DNA of 64,000 nt from Petrosia ficiformis (lineage: Eukaryota > Porifera > Demospongiae > Haplosclerida > Petrosiidae), in contig OX345636.1 of the NCBI GenBank assembly GCA_947044365.1, positions 2,562,001 through 2,626,000 on the forward strand, written 5' to 3'. Under the pieces are notes generated by a model. That model was not told where the DNA came from and ran no database searches. It was given only the letters and a program-made list of their open reading frames with translations. Positions 35,901-50,900 of the stretch are shown here, piece after piece (positions within the stretch are counted from its first letter, which is position 1; the number at the start of each line of letters is the position of its first letter). The translations under genes and the position numbers were made by a program.

Positions 35901-38900
35901 TGTGTCTCTACTTCAGCTACATAAAATAAGAATTGAAACATTTTTGCTTGCATTTGTAGATAAAACACATATGTAATATGATGTATGGATGAGTTTATTA
36001 CCTTCCTCTACAAAGCATACATGTATCTATAAATGACTCAATAATACAATGATATTTATAGCTCCAGAAACTCAAGGTTTATACATTTTACACAACTGAA
36101 ATATAACAATCAGTAAAATGTAATAACTTGACATTACACTAGCTCTACTTCATTTTAATAAAAAAAAAGTGCAGAAGTCCCTGTAACATTTGTGCTCAAT
36201 AATCTGTGTAAAGGGTTACATGAGGTGACTAAGGAGCTGTGTGATAATATTCAAAGAAAAGACTCCCATTCTATAACAGGTTATTTATGGCCCGTAGAGC
36301 CATCCCTGTATTTGCTTTCCATGGGGTTGAATCTATATATATATATATATATATATATGTTTGTGTCACTTATGCGACTATGCATTGTAAACGTAGTTTA
36401 GGAAGTTGCGTCATTCCCGGGGGCTCGGTCAATTAAAGGGGGGGACCGCATAAAAGAACGTGCATTTGAGCTACAGACCAGCATTATGCAAGAATCTTTA
36501 ACAAGTAAGTATGATAAGTTATTGAGTTTCAGACACGAGGAAGTCATCATTTAGAACCTTGAAGGAGTACTTCAGTCAGTTCATCAGAGATCTGTGTATC
36601 TAGACTGCAATCAGGCTTACACTTACTTCTTCAGGCCTCAGCTTTGGAGTACACAGAAAGGTAGAGACACTAGTGCCATCAGCAATGCTTAATACATAGT
36701 CATCAGAAAGCAAATATAGGGATGGTTTTTTCTCTATATACACTTGTGAAACATTGTGAAGAGAATCTATGTTTGGGTATTGCATTCTTTATTTTATGGC
36801 CTATAGGGTTGTCCTTATGATAAATTTCCACAATGGATATGTGACCTGTGTCAGGTATCCATTGTATACAGAGTTATGGAAGTGGTATCAATCAGTGAAT
36901 GTATGCTTGAGCTCTACAGACCAGCAGAAAAGAAGCTGATTGTAGTTTATGTAGGAACTAGAGCTAATTGCTGATTTAACTGAAATCAGTATATTCTGGA
37001 AGTTCTATGAGAACATTTAAAAGGTAAGAGAAATGGATAATGAAAATAATAACTATAATAGTCTGCTGTGCTTCAGGCAGGACATCGGCTTTGATTACTG
37101 AATGGTGACACCACAAAACAGTCAGGTATGTTACAATAAGTCATATACATGGAGAAAGGCTACTTATGATTCTATTCTGGCTGATGCTCAGAATCATTTT
37201 CAATATTGTAACTACAATAGGATTACAAGTATTGATTGTATCTCATTGACATGGTTACTCAAAATATCCTAGCTAGTTTATGTTATAGCCTCTAAAGATG
37301 TTGTGTGGTTAACACAAAGACAATTATAATTGTGCTAAGTACATAAACAAAAATAAACAGCAAATATACCTATAACTGTTTCCAGGTAGTCCACAACATC
37401 TTGCTTTCCATTATTTCTAGCTTTGCATAATGGGGTATTCCCATTATTATCCACACAGACTGTATTAAGCTGATGCTCAATTATCAGCTCTTTTACTACA
37501 TCCAGCCATCCATGGTATGCAGCACAATGAAGAATAGTGAAGTTGTTTTTACTCTTCACTGTACGAGGATCTTTAACTTGCTTCAGTAATCTAACTGCTT
37601 CCTCCCGTCTACCATTGTCAAAAGCATCATAACACTTCGTCTCTACTTCAGCTAAAGAAAGCAACATTTTTGTTGTCATTTATAGATAAAAATGAAATGG
37701 AATTTATAAAGTGTGAATCCCCGTACCAAATACATATCTAGTGACTCCAAATGGAAGAAATGTTCAGCTCGAGGTTTATGCAATTTGCATGACTGAAATA
37801 TTATAGAAACAGAGTCGAGGGGTCACATGAAGTGGTATAGAAACTATGTGTAATACTTACTAATGAATCCCATTGCATAGCAGAGGTTATGAGACATCAT
37901 AAATTGTACGTCATTGTATAATCTATTTTAATTACACGCAGGGTCATCAGTATGATTGCAGTTCATGTGGTGGAATCATATTTCTAATGGCTTGTGGCTT
38001 GGTGCACAATATAAGGTGGCATACTCAAGCTCTATAAACCACCTTATGAAGTTATTGAATGATAATTGTATACCACCAAACAATAGTAGAGATACATTTC
38101 CCTCTATATACCAATTATTATTTTGTTACTATTTATATAAAAATCACAAATTTGGGGAAAAATTGACCTCATCACACAGTATGCATTTACAAATTTTGCT
38201 GTTTATCGAAAATGCAGGAGTGCTAGTATGATACATACATAGAGGAAAGTATATGAATCTATCCTTGCTGATGTCCAGTAACATTTTGAGTACTGCAACT
38301 GCAAAAGTGTTATAATTATTGTTGGTATCTCAATGATATGGTTTTTAATTATTCTGGTACACACTATAGCCTTTGAGGATATGCTGTGGCACAGACTATA
38401 TATTATTATACCATCAAAATTATATACTAAGTGTATAAACACTACTATATAGACAACAAATGTACCTATAAATTTTTCCAGATAGTCCACAACAGTCTGT
38501 TTTCCATTACTTCTAGCTTTGCTTAATGGGGTATTACCATTTTTATCTTCACACTCTGGATTAAACTGATGTTCAGTTATCATCTCTTTTACTACATCCA
38601 ACCATCCATGATATGCAGCAAAATGAAGAAGAGTGAAGTCATCTTTACTCTTTACTGTACGTGGATCTTTAACTTGCTTCAGTAATGTAAGAGCTTCCTC
38701 CCGTCTAGCATAGTTAAAAGCATCATAACACTGTGTCTCTACAGAAAACAAAGAAACAAAAAGTGAAACATTGTTTTTATAACTTTCAAAAAAAATATTA
38801 AGGAGGTTATTTGTTAGTACTATTGTAGAAAGGGGTGTGACTGGCATGCATTGTACGGTGTAGCAGGGTGTCCGTTCATGTGAGAGGAGATGTAACAGTA

Positions 38901-41900
38901 GTGAGTTCAATGACAGGTCAGTTGGGACTGTGGCTGGTGTCACAGTATATAGTAGATGTCTGCAAATCAGAAGTGTCCGTTAAGAGGGATTTTACTGTAA
39001 TATATTTCTGGCATTTTTGCAAAATGTGCAAAAATATTTTACAATTGCTAAATTATCTCTGCAAATGTTCTGCAAATCTTGTTGTGCTAAATATTGATAG
39101 ATAATCTGTAGATTAAGAATTATGAGTTCTAATCTATGGACTATAATGTTATGACACAACAAATCCATAGACAACAAATGTACCTATAAGTGTTTCCAGG
39201 TAGTCCACAACAGGTTGTTGTCCATTACTTCTAGCTTTGCTTAATGGGGTATTACCATCATCATCCTTACAGTCTGCATCAAACTGATGTTCAGTTATCA
39301 TCTCTTTTACTACATCCAGCCATCCATGATATGCAGCACAATGAAGAATAGTGAAGTTGTTTTTACTCTTCACTTTACGAGGATCTTCAACTTGCTTCAG
39401 TAATCTAAGAGCTTCCTCTTGTCTACCATCTTTAAAAGCATCATAACACTTCGTCTCTACTTCAGCTAAAGAAAGAAGTGGTTGCATTTCACAAACATGG
39501 AAATTAATTAAAATTGTAAAGATGTGGATCAATGTATTTCAGGGATCATAAACATCAGCTGTGAATCACAGCTGATGTTTATGATCCCTGAAACAATAGT
39601 GCTACATTTTCTTTTTTTGGTAATACGAATCACAAATGTTGTGGAAATTTGACCTCATATATTTCTCATGGCTTTATTTGTTGGCATGTTTACTATATAT
39701 ATATTAGATGTTGCAGTAATATACTTAAGGTATACTTATGAATCTATACGGCTGATACTCAGCAATATTTTGAGGGCTGCAATAGGAAAAGTGTTGTAAT
39801 AATCAGGATGGTGCATAGCACAGACTATATATTACTTAATGTATAAGTTATTAAGAACATCAACAGAAACAGACAACAAATGTACCTATAACTGTTTCCA
39901 TGTAGTCCACAACAGACTGTTTTTTATTATCTCTAGCTCTGCTTAATGGGGTATTACCATTATCATCTTCACACTCTGGATTAAAGTCCTTTTCAACTAT
40001 CAGCTCTTTTACTACATCCAGCCATCCATGATATGCAGCACAATGAAGAATAGTGAAGTTGTTCCTACTCTTCACTGTACGAGGATCTTCAACATGCTTT
40101 AGTAATCTAAGAGCTTCCTCTCGTCTACCATAGTTAAAAGCATCATAACACCGTGTCTCTATATTAGACAAAAAAACAAGAAGTGAAATATTTTGCTTGC
40201 ATTCATAGATAAAACACATATGGAATTTATATTGTGGATCAATTTATTACCTTAACTACCAAACACATCCAGTGACTTAAATATACAAAACTGACTGTAA
40301 TAACAAAACTATAGTAAGGGAGTTGCTACTTCACTAAGCCAAACATAATTTGCATTGCAAGAAAAGCAATTCAAGATATTAGATAGTGCAGGTTAACAAG
40401 ACACTGGCAGTGATAAAGAAGTGCTGAAATCCCTGCTACGTTTATTGTTACTAATCTCAGCATAACTGTGTGAGATACTTGAGAAATATTCAAATAAATG
40501 TTTGGACATTGTATGATCAATGTTTATGATCCATAGGGCCATCTATACGACTGGTTTTGACAGGGTTAAACCAATACATAATATAATAATTATTATAAAT
40601 AATAATATGCATTCATGCTGTATACATTGTTAAAAACGTTGTGATATTCTGGGGCTCAGAGTGCATTAGAACACAAATCTGAGTTTTGCAGACCAGCAGG
40701 AAGAAAGCTATCTGTAGTTAGTGTAAGGACTGGTACTAAGAAGTATATTCCTAAACTTCTATATAATGACAACCTTTAAAACCAAAAACCTAAATAATTA
40801 CTATAATATTCTCTTCTGTATGAGAAAGATGGCAGATATAATTATATACATTAATTATATATTATAATTAATTTATCCTAGCTAATGAACAGCAATGTTT
40901 GAATACTGTAACTGGAAATGGGTTGTAAGTATTATCTATCTTTTACTGACATGGCTAGTCTAAATATCATGGTAAACATTATAGCCTCTGTGTATGTGGT
41001 GTGGCTATAACACATTATATACCAAGACAATAATTAAGAACATAAAAAATAGACAACAAATGTATACCTATAAGTGTTTCCAGGTAGTCCACAACATGTT
41101 GTTTTTTATTACTTCTTGCTTTGCTTAATGGAGTATTACCAACATCATCCTCACAGTCTGCATCAAACTTATGTTCAGTTATCAACTGCTTTACTACATC
41201 AAGCCATCCATGAAATGCAGCACAATGAAGAAGATTGAAATTTCTTTTACTCTTCACTGTACGAGCATCTTTAACTTTCTTCAATAATCTAAGAGCTTTT
41301 TTCTGTCTACCCTTGTTAAAAGCATCATAACACTCTTCCTCTATTTCAGCTAAAGAAACAAGAGGAGAAATATTTTAGCTCATATTTGTAAATAAAACAT
41401 ACATGGAATTTTAAATCACAAAGATGTAGATCAATAATATATTACGACCCTTTTCCAAAGACTAAACTTGCAGTATTAAAGATGTGCTGAAATCCATGCA
41501 ACATTAAGTAATAATCTGGGCTACACAAGGTGGCGCAGAAACTTAATAATTGAGGAATTACTAAAAAAAAACAATGATTTTGTTTGCATAACAGAAGTTA
41601 TGAGACATCATAAAACAGCATGCACGTTTGGGGATTGTATAATCCATTTTTGTGGCCTGCATTGTCATCTTTATGATTGCTTTCCATAGTGTGGAATATA
41701 TAATTATAATTATACATTGTATGTGTTGTTTACATAGTTAAAAAAGGTAGCATTATTCAGAAATGTTCAGTGTGTATTAGAATGCATGCTCAACCTCCAG
41801 AAAGCAGCAGAAAGAAAGCTGGTTGTAGCTTACTTAGGAGGAACTGGAACAAAACACTGAAATACGCATATTTCTAGACCTCTAAGTGAATATTTAAAAA

Positions 41901-44900
41901 GTGAGAAGTTTAGGTAATAGCTATAATTATTCTGTGTTTCAGACATGTGAAAAATCAACCATACTGAATGATGCAGTCATAATGATATATCTTGTAACTT
42001 ATAGTATAAGAATAACACATTAATGAAAATTAAACCACACAGAAATATCCTAAATGGTAATAGCTGTTGGCTTCTATAAATTCTTACTGCGTACTAGAGA
42101 TTGCAGTAGTGTTAGTATAATATAAAAAAAAACATAAACATGGAGAAAGGTATATTTATGATTCTATCCTGGCTGATGCTCAGCCACGCCATGAATACTG
42201 CAACTGCACTGGTTATAAGTATTAGTTGTACCTTATTGACATGGCTTGTCCAAATATCCTGATTAACGTTAACATGTGGTGTGACTAACACAGACTATAT
42301 TATATTTATACAAAAACAATTATAATTATACTAAGTAAACAATGAATGTACCTATATATGTTTCCAGGTAGTCCACAACAGACTGTTTTCCATTACTTCT
42401 AGCTTTGCTTAAAGGGGTATTACCATTTTTATCCTCACAGTCTGGATTAAACTGATGGTCAGTTATCAGCTCTTTTACTACATCCAGCCATCCATGATAT
42501 GCAGCACAATGAAGAAGAGTGAAGTCGTTTTTACTCTTCACTGCACGAGGATCCTTAACTTGCTTCAGTAATCCAAGAGCTTCCTCTCGTCTGCCATAGT
42601 TAAAAGCATCATAACATTTTGTCTCTACTTCAGCTAATGAAACAAGAAGTCAAGCAATTTAAATTGTGGATTAACTGAAATGCAGTGATCAATAACATAA
42701 CACTAGATGAGATTGTACTTCACTAAACCAAATATATATATAGCATTGCAAGAGCAACAATTCTAGCACAAGTGAAGATGACATTGTTAGTGTTATTGAA
42801 AATGATTACAGGAGAGAGACACATGTCCAGAAAGAACATCTGGGATTTGAACCCAGGACCTATCTGATTGCTAGTCAGATGCTCTATCATCTGAGCTATA
42901 GGTGGAGGTTGAGGAAGACCATTTCATATTCAATGTCTACTACGTATGTCAGGCAAATTCAGCTATATGTGTCTCTCTAATTCACTAGTTAAATATCCAT
43001 TAATTGCTACACATGTTCCATCATAACTTCTTTCAATGTCAACTGATGGGACCAATTCATTTGAACTGGACACATGCATAGCAACTGTTGTAGGTAGTGA
43101 TAAAAAAAATGCAGAAATGCCTGTGAAATTTATATGCAATAATTTGTGTAAAGGGGTTACATGAGGTGGTGCAGAAACTTGTAAAACATCAATATCAAAA
43201 AGTAAGTGTGTATTGTATTTCAAGTTATCTGTATACATTGGCAGAGATAAGCCCATTAGTTGCATGCAACTGAAAATGTTCGGGGCCAAATTTTTTCTGA
43301 AGCATACTCTCTGACATGAAATATATAAACAGAATAGACAACAAATGTACCTATAAATGTTTCCAGGTAGTCCACAACAATCAGTTTTCCATTACTTCTA
43401 GCTTTGCTTAATGGGGTATTACCATCCTTATCCTCACAGTCTGGATTGAACCGATTCTCGGTTATCATCTCTTTTACTACATCCAGCCATCCATGATATG
43501 CAGCACAATGAAGAAGAGTGAAGTTGTTTTTACTCTTCACTGTACGAGGATCGTTAACTTGCTTCACTAATCTAAGAGCTTCCTGTTTCCTACCATAGTT
43601 AAAAGCATCATAACACTTCTTCTCTACTACACCTAAAGAAACAAGAAGTGAAACATTTTGCTAACATGAAGTTCAAAATCAAAAAAATTTAGACCAATAT
43701 ACTGTCTACCTCAATCTACCAAACATATCCAGTGATGTCAAAAGTACAAACTCAATTTTAATCATAGCTCCAGAAACTAAAGTTGCACATCTACAATTTG
43801 CAGAACTGAAGGTAAGAGAGGCTTTACTTCACTTTAATAAACCAAATTTAGTTTATATTTGCAAATCAAGATGGCAACTAAAGAAGTGGAGAAATCCAAT
43901 CAACATTTATATCCACAACTCTGTACAAAGTGGTTACATGAAGCAGTGCACAAACTGTGATAATATGATCATGCCACATAGGTGTGTGTACTTAGTTAAG
44001 AAAGTTTAAGAGCTAGGTGCATAATAAATCATTAGAAGTACACCAGAGTTTTTGATAAGTTTTGAAGCTTGGGCCAAATTGGCTCAAAAATGGTTAGTGT
44101 GTGTACCATTTAGAATGCATCTTGAGCCAATTAACTAAGAGTTAATGCTGTTAGTGACAATATAATCATAATTAACTGTGCCACTGGCCCAAATAGAGAA
44201 CTGTACAGTGCCAAATAAGAAGCTCTTTGGGCCAATGGTGCGCCATATGAGCATATCAAAAACACTGACGTATACAATGTCTTATTTTCTGATATGTGAA
44301 TCTCTTTTAGCTGGTGTCTAGTAACTGAAAAAGTGTTATAACTATTATTTCACTGCAAAAACAAAAATGTTAAAGTAACTATTTTTATTGGTTAGGACAG
44401 TTATTAGTTGCTCACAATGCTCAGATTGTTATGGATACACTATATAACCATACTTTGTACTAATAAATTACTAAATTGTTGGTATGAAATATATGTAGAC
44501 AGCACACTAAAATTATACTTTCTACTAATTATAAAATTATAGTTTCAACTATATAATTCATTTAAAGTAATTATATCTGGCAGTTCTGGCCAATGAAAGG
44601 GACATAATTTAATTCTAGTGTACATTTTATGCTTGGTGCACATAATGTCATAGTAACATCATGTATATAGCCACAATATCCTGTATGACATTTAAGCTAC
44701 ATCTCCACTAAACAATAAATTGGTTGTTTTAACAATTTAGTTTTTGCTGTGTTGCATCTCATTGATATATCTATTTTAAATATCCTGGTAAAATGAATAG
44801 CCTTTGAGTACATGGCACAGACTAAATTATATACCAGGATAATTATATATTATGACAATTATAATTGTACTAACTAAATAAACAGAAATAGACAACAAAT

Positions 44901-47900
44901 GTACCTATATATGTTTCCAGGTAGTCCACAACAGACTGTTCTCCACTACTTCTAGCTCTGCTTAATGGGGTATTACCATCTTTATCCTCACAGTTTGGAA
45001 TAAACTGATGTTCAGTTATCAGCTCTTCTACTACATCCAGCCACCCATGATATGCAGCACAGTGAAGAATTGTGAAGTTGCTGCTATCTTTCACTGTACG
45101 AGGATCTTTAATTTTTTTCATTATTCTAAGAGCCTCCTCCCGTCTACCATAGTTAAAAGCCTCAAAACATTCATCAACGACTTTTGACATAATATAAAGA
45201 ATAAAGAAAAAAATAATTGATGCAACGAGAGAGTTTTATGACTAGTTAATGATGAAGTTATTTTTTACAAACTAAAATAGCTGAGTAACAAGTAAAAACC
45301 TGAAAGCTATTAGGTGTTCTATCTCGAAATGGCTCTACTTGAGAAAAATGTTTTAAGATACACTCACTGAAAAACTATTCAATACAAAAGTGTGAGTAAA
45401 CTGCCTATTGTTGCTAACAATTATGCTTGAAAACTTGGGAAATCATAACTTGTTGCTACCAGTTTTCTATATAAAGCATTCAAAACACTAGTTCATTCAC
45501 ACATGCAGTTAAGTGATCTTTTAGTGAAGGAAATTAGCTGCAAGAGTAATAGTAGAATTGCATTCACAGTTGCAGTTAGGTTATGTGAAATAATGTTTGT
45601 GTTGTGAGAGTTGCTAAGTTCTATTTGTGCATTGTTATGATGTGCATATATCACTTTTTACCTTTTTTGTCTTCTTTACAAGTTGCTGTATATAAATGAA
45701 ATAAACAAAAGGTAATAATATAGAATCAACAAGCTGAATACACAGTATATTGAAGAATGCAGGTACATATACAAAATGTATAGTGTAAGTAGTATATGCT
45801 CACTATGAGGAATGCACACACACCTTTGCTAATTAATACATTATTCAGCCATGAGCAATCATAAAATTACAATTACTTATAGAGTAAGTGTGCTATAAAC
45901 AACTATTGAGAGTATACACTCACATTCACTAGCACAGGAAAAACATAATTATAACTATGCATGATACAGTACTTTAAAAAGCAAATTCATTTGCACAAAA
46001 CATGTATATTTATAATGAGGTTCATAGCCCATACATTTGCAATGAAGCACATTGGTTTATACTTTGTATAAAACTGTACAAAGACTTAATCTAAAAATAA
46101 ATGTGTTGCCCATGCACATGCTCAGAAGGTGTAACTTTCATAATAGAAGATGAAATCTAACAGCTATCAAACTCGGAAGTTTTGAAAAGGCAAATCTTTG
46201 GACATCTTCTGTGATATTTTCAAAACTTCCTCAAAATAATGCATATAGACCTATAAACCATGACACAATTATACTTATTAGTTACTTTTATAAGTATATA
46301 TAATTATATACATACATAATTACATGTTCTGCAGAATTTGAAGATTGCATAGTGCAAACTGAGGATTCAGAGAATGTGTGCCAATATACAGATTGGTAAT
46401 TGTGTAAATTGCATAACCACAACTATTGCAACAAACACAAATCCTTCATTCATTGAAATTACACTTATTATATGTTTATGGAGATGGTGATTTTCAGTAG
46501 AGGTGGATGATATCAAGACTTTCTGCACAAGTACAAGTACAAAATATTTTAGCAAACTTGAGTGTTTGTTCAATACTAACATGAACTTATTAACTATTCA
46601 TTGGAATTTACTACGTAATGATACATGGTCAACCAACTGTGCATGCTCAGAGAAATCAATAACCACTTGCAGAATCTTCAAGTATTGAGTATACTAGATA
46701 GTGTCTCAGGTAATTGCTAGGAGCAAGTACATAAACTAGAATTAAAGGAGAAAGGGCTGTTGAATGGAAACAATGGATTAACTGGCATAAACAGCCCCTT
46801 ATTAATGTTTATATTAGCACACACCCCTGATGCACATATGTAATAGTATATATGGACTAGGCTGTTTTGGATTTAGTAACTAAAACTAAAAGTATTTTAG
46901 TACATCATTTTTCTTTTAGTTCTTGAACCAAAACTAAAATGAAAATGTTTAGTGACAGGTGAGCTAATTAGAACAAATTTAAATATTAAAATAATGTTTT
47001 CAAGTACAAGAACTAACCAAAACTAAAACTAGAATTACTTAATAAAGTTTACTTCCCAGAATAACTTGTTACCTACATATGTATTTTACCTACATAAAAT
47101 TAGAAGTCATTATTAGCTAAGCAAGTGTAAAACATAAAAGGCAGCTTCCTTCATAATGTCATCTCTGTGAAGAGTTAAATAGGCTTTTAGCAAAGGCAAA
47201 AGTATCTAGAACTAAAACTATAATAAGTATAAAACATTACTTTTACTTCTAGGTCTTCATCAAAAACTAAATTATAACAGATCATTATTATGTGAGAGTA
47301 GAACTAGCCACTTTTAGAATTTTAAGAACTTTGAAATCTAAAATCTATAGATTGTGTCATGCTAAATAATGTCCAAGTAATCTGCAGATTGGTAATGTGG
47401 GATCTAATCTACGGGCTATTAAGACAATTCTATACTATATAAATGAACAGAAATACACAACAAATGTACCTATAACTTTTTTCAGGTAGTCCACAACATG
47501 ATGTTTACTATTACTTGTTGCTTTGCTTATTGGAGTATTACCATCATCATCCTCACACTCCGCATCAAACTGATACTCAACTATCAGCTCTTTTACTACA
47601 TCAAGCCATCCATGATATGCAGCACAATGAAGAAGATTGAAGTTGTTTTTACTCTTCACTCTACGAGGATCTTTAACTTGTTTCAGTAATCTAAGAGCCT
47701 CATCCCTTCTACCATAGTTAAAAGCATCATAACACTTTGTCTCCACTTCAGCTAAAGAAACAAAAATTGAAACATTTTTGTTTGTATTGGTAAACAAAAC
47801 ACAAATGGAAATTAGATTCATGAAGATGAAGATATATTTACTACCTTCCTCTATGTACCATACACTATTGACTTCTAGAGTACAAAATTGATTGCAAATA

Positions 47901-50900
47901 TATGTCCGATGTTAAATAGAATTTGGACAAGGGAGATACTACTTGTCTTTAATAAACCAAATCTATTGTGCATTGCAAGAATAGTAACTCAACGTATCAG
48001 ATAGTGCGAGTCAAGATGTAACTGGCAGTGATATAGAAGTGCAGAAATGATGGCCATGTTTATACATTACTTTTCACACAAAGGGTACGTGAGGCAGTAC
48101 ACTCATACACTTGAGAAATATTTGAAGAAAATTAATTAAGGTTATGACTTTTATTGTAAAATAGAGGTTATGAGACATTTCATATAGTATGCCTGTTTGG
48201 GCAATGAATACAATATTTATGTATAACATTTTAATAAATGCTAAATTTTGTGAAAATTATACAATGTAGAAATATCCCTCCATGTTGGTTTTTAAAATTA
48301 CAGATTATAATAGTGCTAGATATCTATGCATGCAACAAAAATTACCATAATTAATAATTATAATAGTTTTATTATATATACATATTTATGGTAATGTCCA
48401 ACATCATCTGTAAATTCTGCTGCAATGTCCAAATATCAAAAGTATCAATATAACCTGAAAATTATAATTATACTAATTAGATAAACAGACATAAATATAC
48501 CTATAGCTGTTTCCAGGTACTCCACAACAGCCTGTTTCCCATTCCTTTTAGCTTTGCCCAATGGGGTATTACCATCATCATCCCTACAGCCTGGATTAAA
48601 GTGATGTTCTACTATCAGCTCTTTTACTACATCCAGCCATCCATGATATGCAGCACAATGAAGAATATTGAAGTTGTTGCTATCTACCACAGCATGAAGA
48701 TTTTTAATTTTCTTCTGTAATCTAAGAGCTTCCTCACGTCTACCATAGTTGAAAGCCTCGAAACATTGATAAACAACTTTTGACATAATAGTTAAAAGAA
48801 TAAAAAGACAGCAAATGAAATATGTTTGCTTTCATTTTAAAGTAAACAAACAAGGAATTCAAACATTTAAATGTAATGAGAAAATTTTGTGATTGATAAT
48901 ATTATTATTAATTAACCGTTAGAGTGCTGATGTCACATACATGTGACATTTCACCCCTACGTGGTTCGGAATGTGTTCCTACCATTACGAAGCACTGCAA
49001 ATGCTTGTAATTGGTGTCGGGCACAAGCCCATGAAAATAGCTAAAAACATTGATGATTTTTCGGCCGCCCTTTGGCCTAAATAACAAGTACGGGGGGAAT
49101 TTTCAAGGGGGTGTCCCCTGGTTAATGGGACCGCCCATGCAAATTGTGGTTTCATTGACCCTGCCCACGCGCTCTGGTGGGTACCTGAGGCAATTTCCTT
49201 GCTGTAAAACCTGAAATCGTGGGTGTAGCTGGTGCCAACATGCAGTGGGGCCATTTTGTTTGACCCAGTGCCAGTCAAAACATCTAGAACACTGCATTTG
49301 ATTTAATCCTACGAAGCGCTTGGGGACTTTCAAGTCCCGCTAAGCAATTAGGTAAATGTAGTCCTCCATGTCGGAAAAGGAGCCAAGTTTGGGATAGAGA
49401 AAGTGAACGGTGGTGAAAATATATATAATAGAATCGCCAGTGTTGGAAATGGGAAGAATTTTGAAAAACAAGCTCAGCCATCTAAGGGTTAATAAAAATA
49501 TAAATAGTAATATCACTGCAATATGCTCATTCTCCAGTAACTGTTACTAGGGCTGCTCAAATAGACATCAGAAAATATAAAAGCAACCAATAAATAATAG
49601 CTGCTGTTTGGGTATTTCTGTGATCTTCCAATGGGACTCAGCCATATTTGACTCTACTTAAACTTTTCAAGCTGCCATCACTAAAGGATTGTTTAATAGA
49701 ACAGACATGTGTATATGGTCTATTTTAAAAATATAGTTTACAATTGATGCAGAAAAATGTAATTTGATCCTGCCACTTTTCTGCCACAAAATGCAAGTTC
49801 ATCCTCCCATGCAATTAAGTGCTTTTTTAAATGAAGCAAATTACATGTGTATCTCTGATGGTAGAATGGCATTGACAGTTGCAGTTAGGTTATGAGAAAT
49901 AATGTTGGTGTTGTGAGTGATGCTAAGTTCTATTTGTGCATTGATTATGAATATGTATGTATCTCTTCATTACCTTTTTTATCTTCTATACCAGTTGCTG
50001 TACATAAATGAAATAAACAATAGATAATTGTAGGATCAACAAACTGAATACACAGATATAATGAACAATGCAGGTACATATTCAAAAAGTATGTATAGTA
50101 TAAGTTGTATATGCTCACTATGAGGATTGCACATGCACTTTCTGCCATTATTAAATTATTGAACATTGAATTCAATAGCGAAATTATATTCATAATTAAT
50201 TATACTTTTATGGAGCAGCTAATCCAGTGTGTTATAAGTAAATATTGAGAATATAATTATACTCACATTCACTAACAAAAAGGAACAAAGAAGGAAAAAC
50301 ATATAATTATGCATGATTCTGTTTTAATAGATGAAATTGCTTAACAACGAATCTATTTTTAGAGCATGCGGGTTGTGCAAAACAGCTAAATACTCAATTA
50401 TTAGTTGATACCAACATGAATTTACTAATCAATGCAATGTGTATACTAGATAGCATTGCTCTCTTCTAATGCTCAGGCAATTGCTAGTTAAGGGAGAAAG
50501 GATTATTGAATGGAAAAATGGGTCAACTGGCATAAATGGCCCTCAATATTCATAATAGAACACAACCTAACACATGTATTATGACTGGACCATTCTAATG
50601 AAATTGTGTGTAAATAATGTACAGGTAATCTACAGTTTGGGAATTTTGAATTCTATTAACAGACTATAATATGCACCAAGACAATCATGTAATATGTACA
50701 TAAACAGAAATATACAACAAATGTACCTATAACTGATTCCAGGTAATCCACAACAGTTTGTTTCCCATTACTTTTAGCTTTGCTTAATGGGGTATTACCA
50801 TTATCATCCTCACAGTCTGCATCAAACTGATGTTCAATTATCAGCTCTTTAACTCCTTCCAGCCATCCATGAAATGCAGCACAATGAAGAATAGTGAAGT

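Noticed and set aside
42832..42907. Functional tRNA-Ala gene
   Set aside because: No acceptor-stem pairing, so annotated as tRNA-like only.
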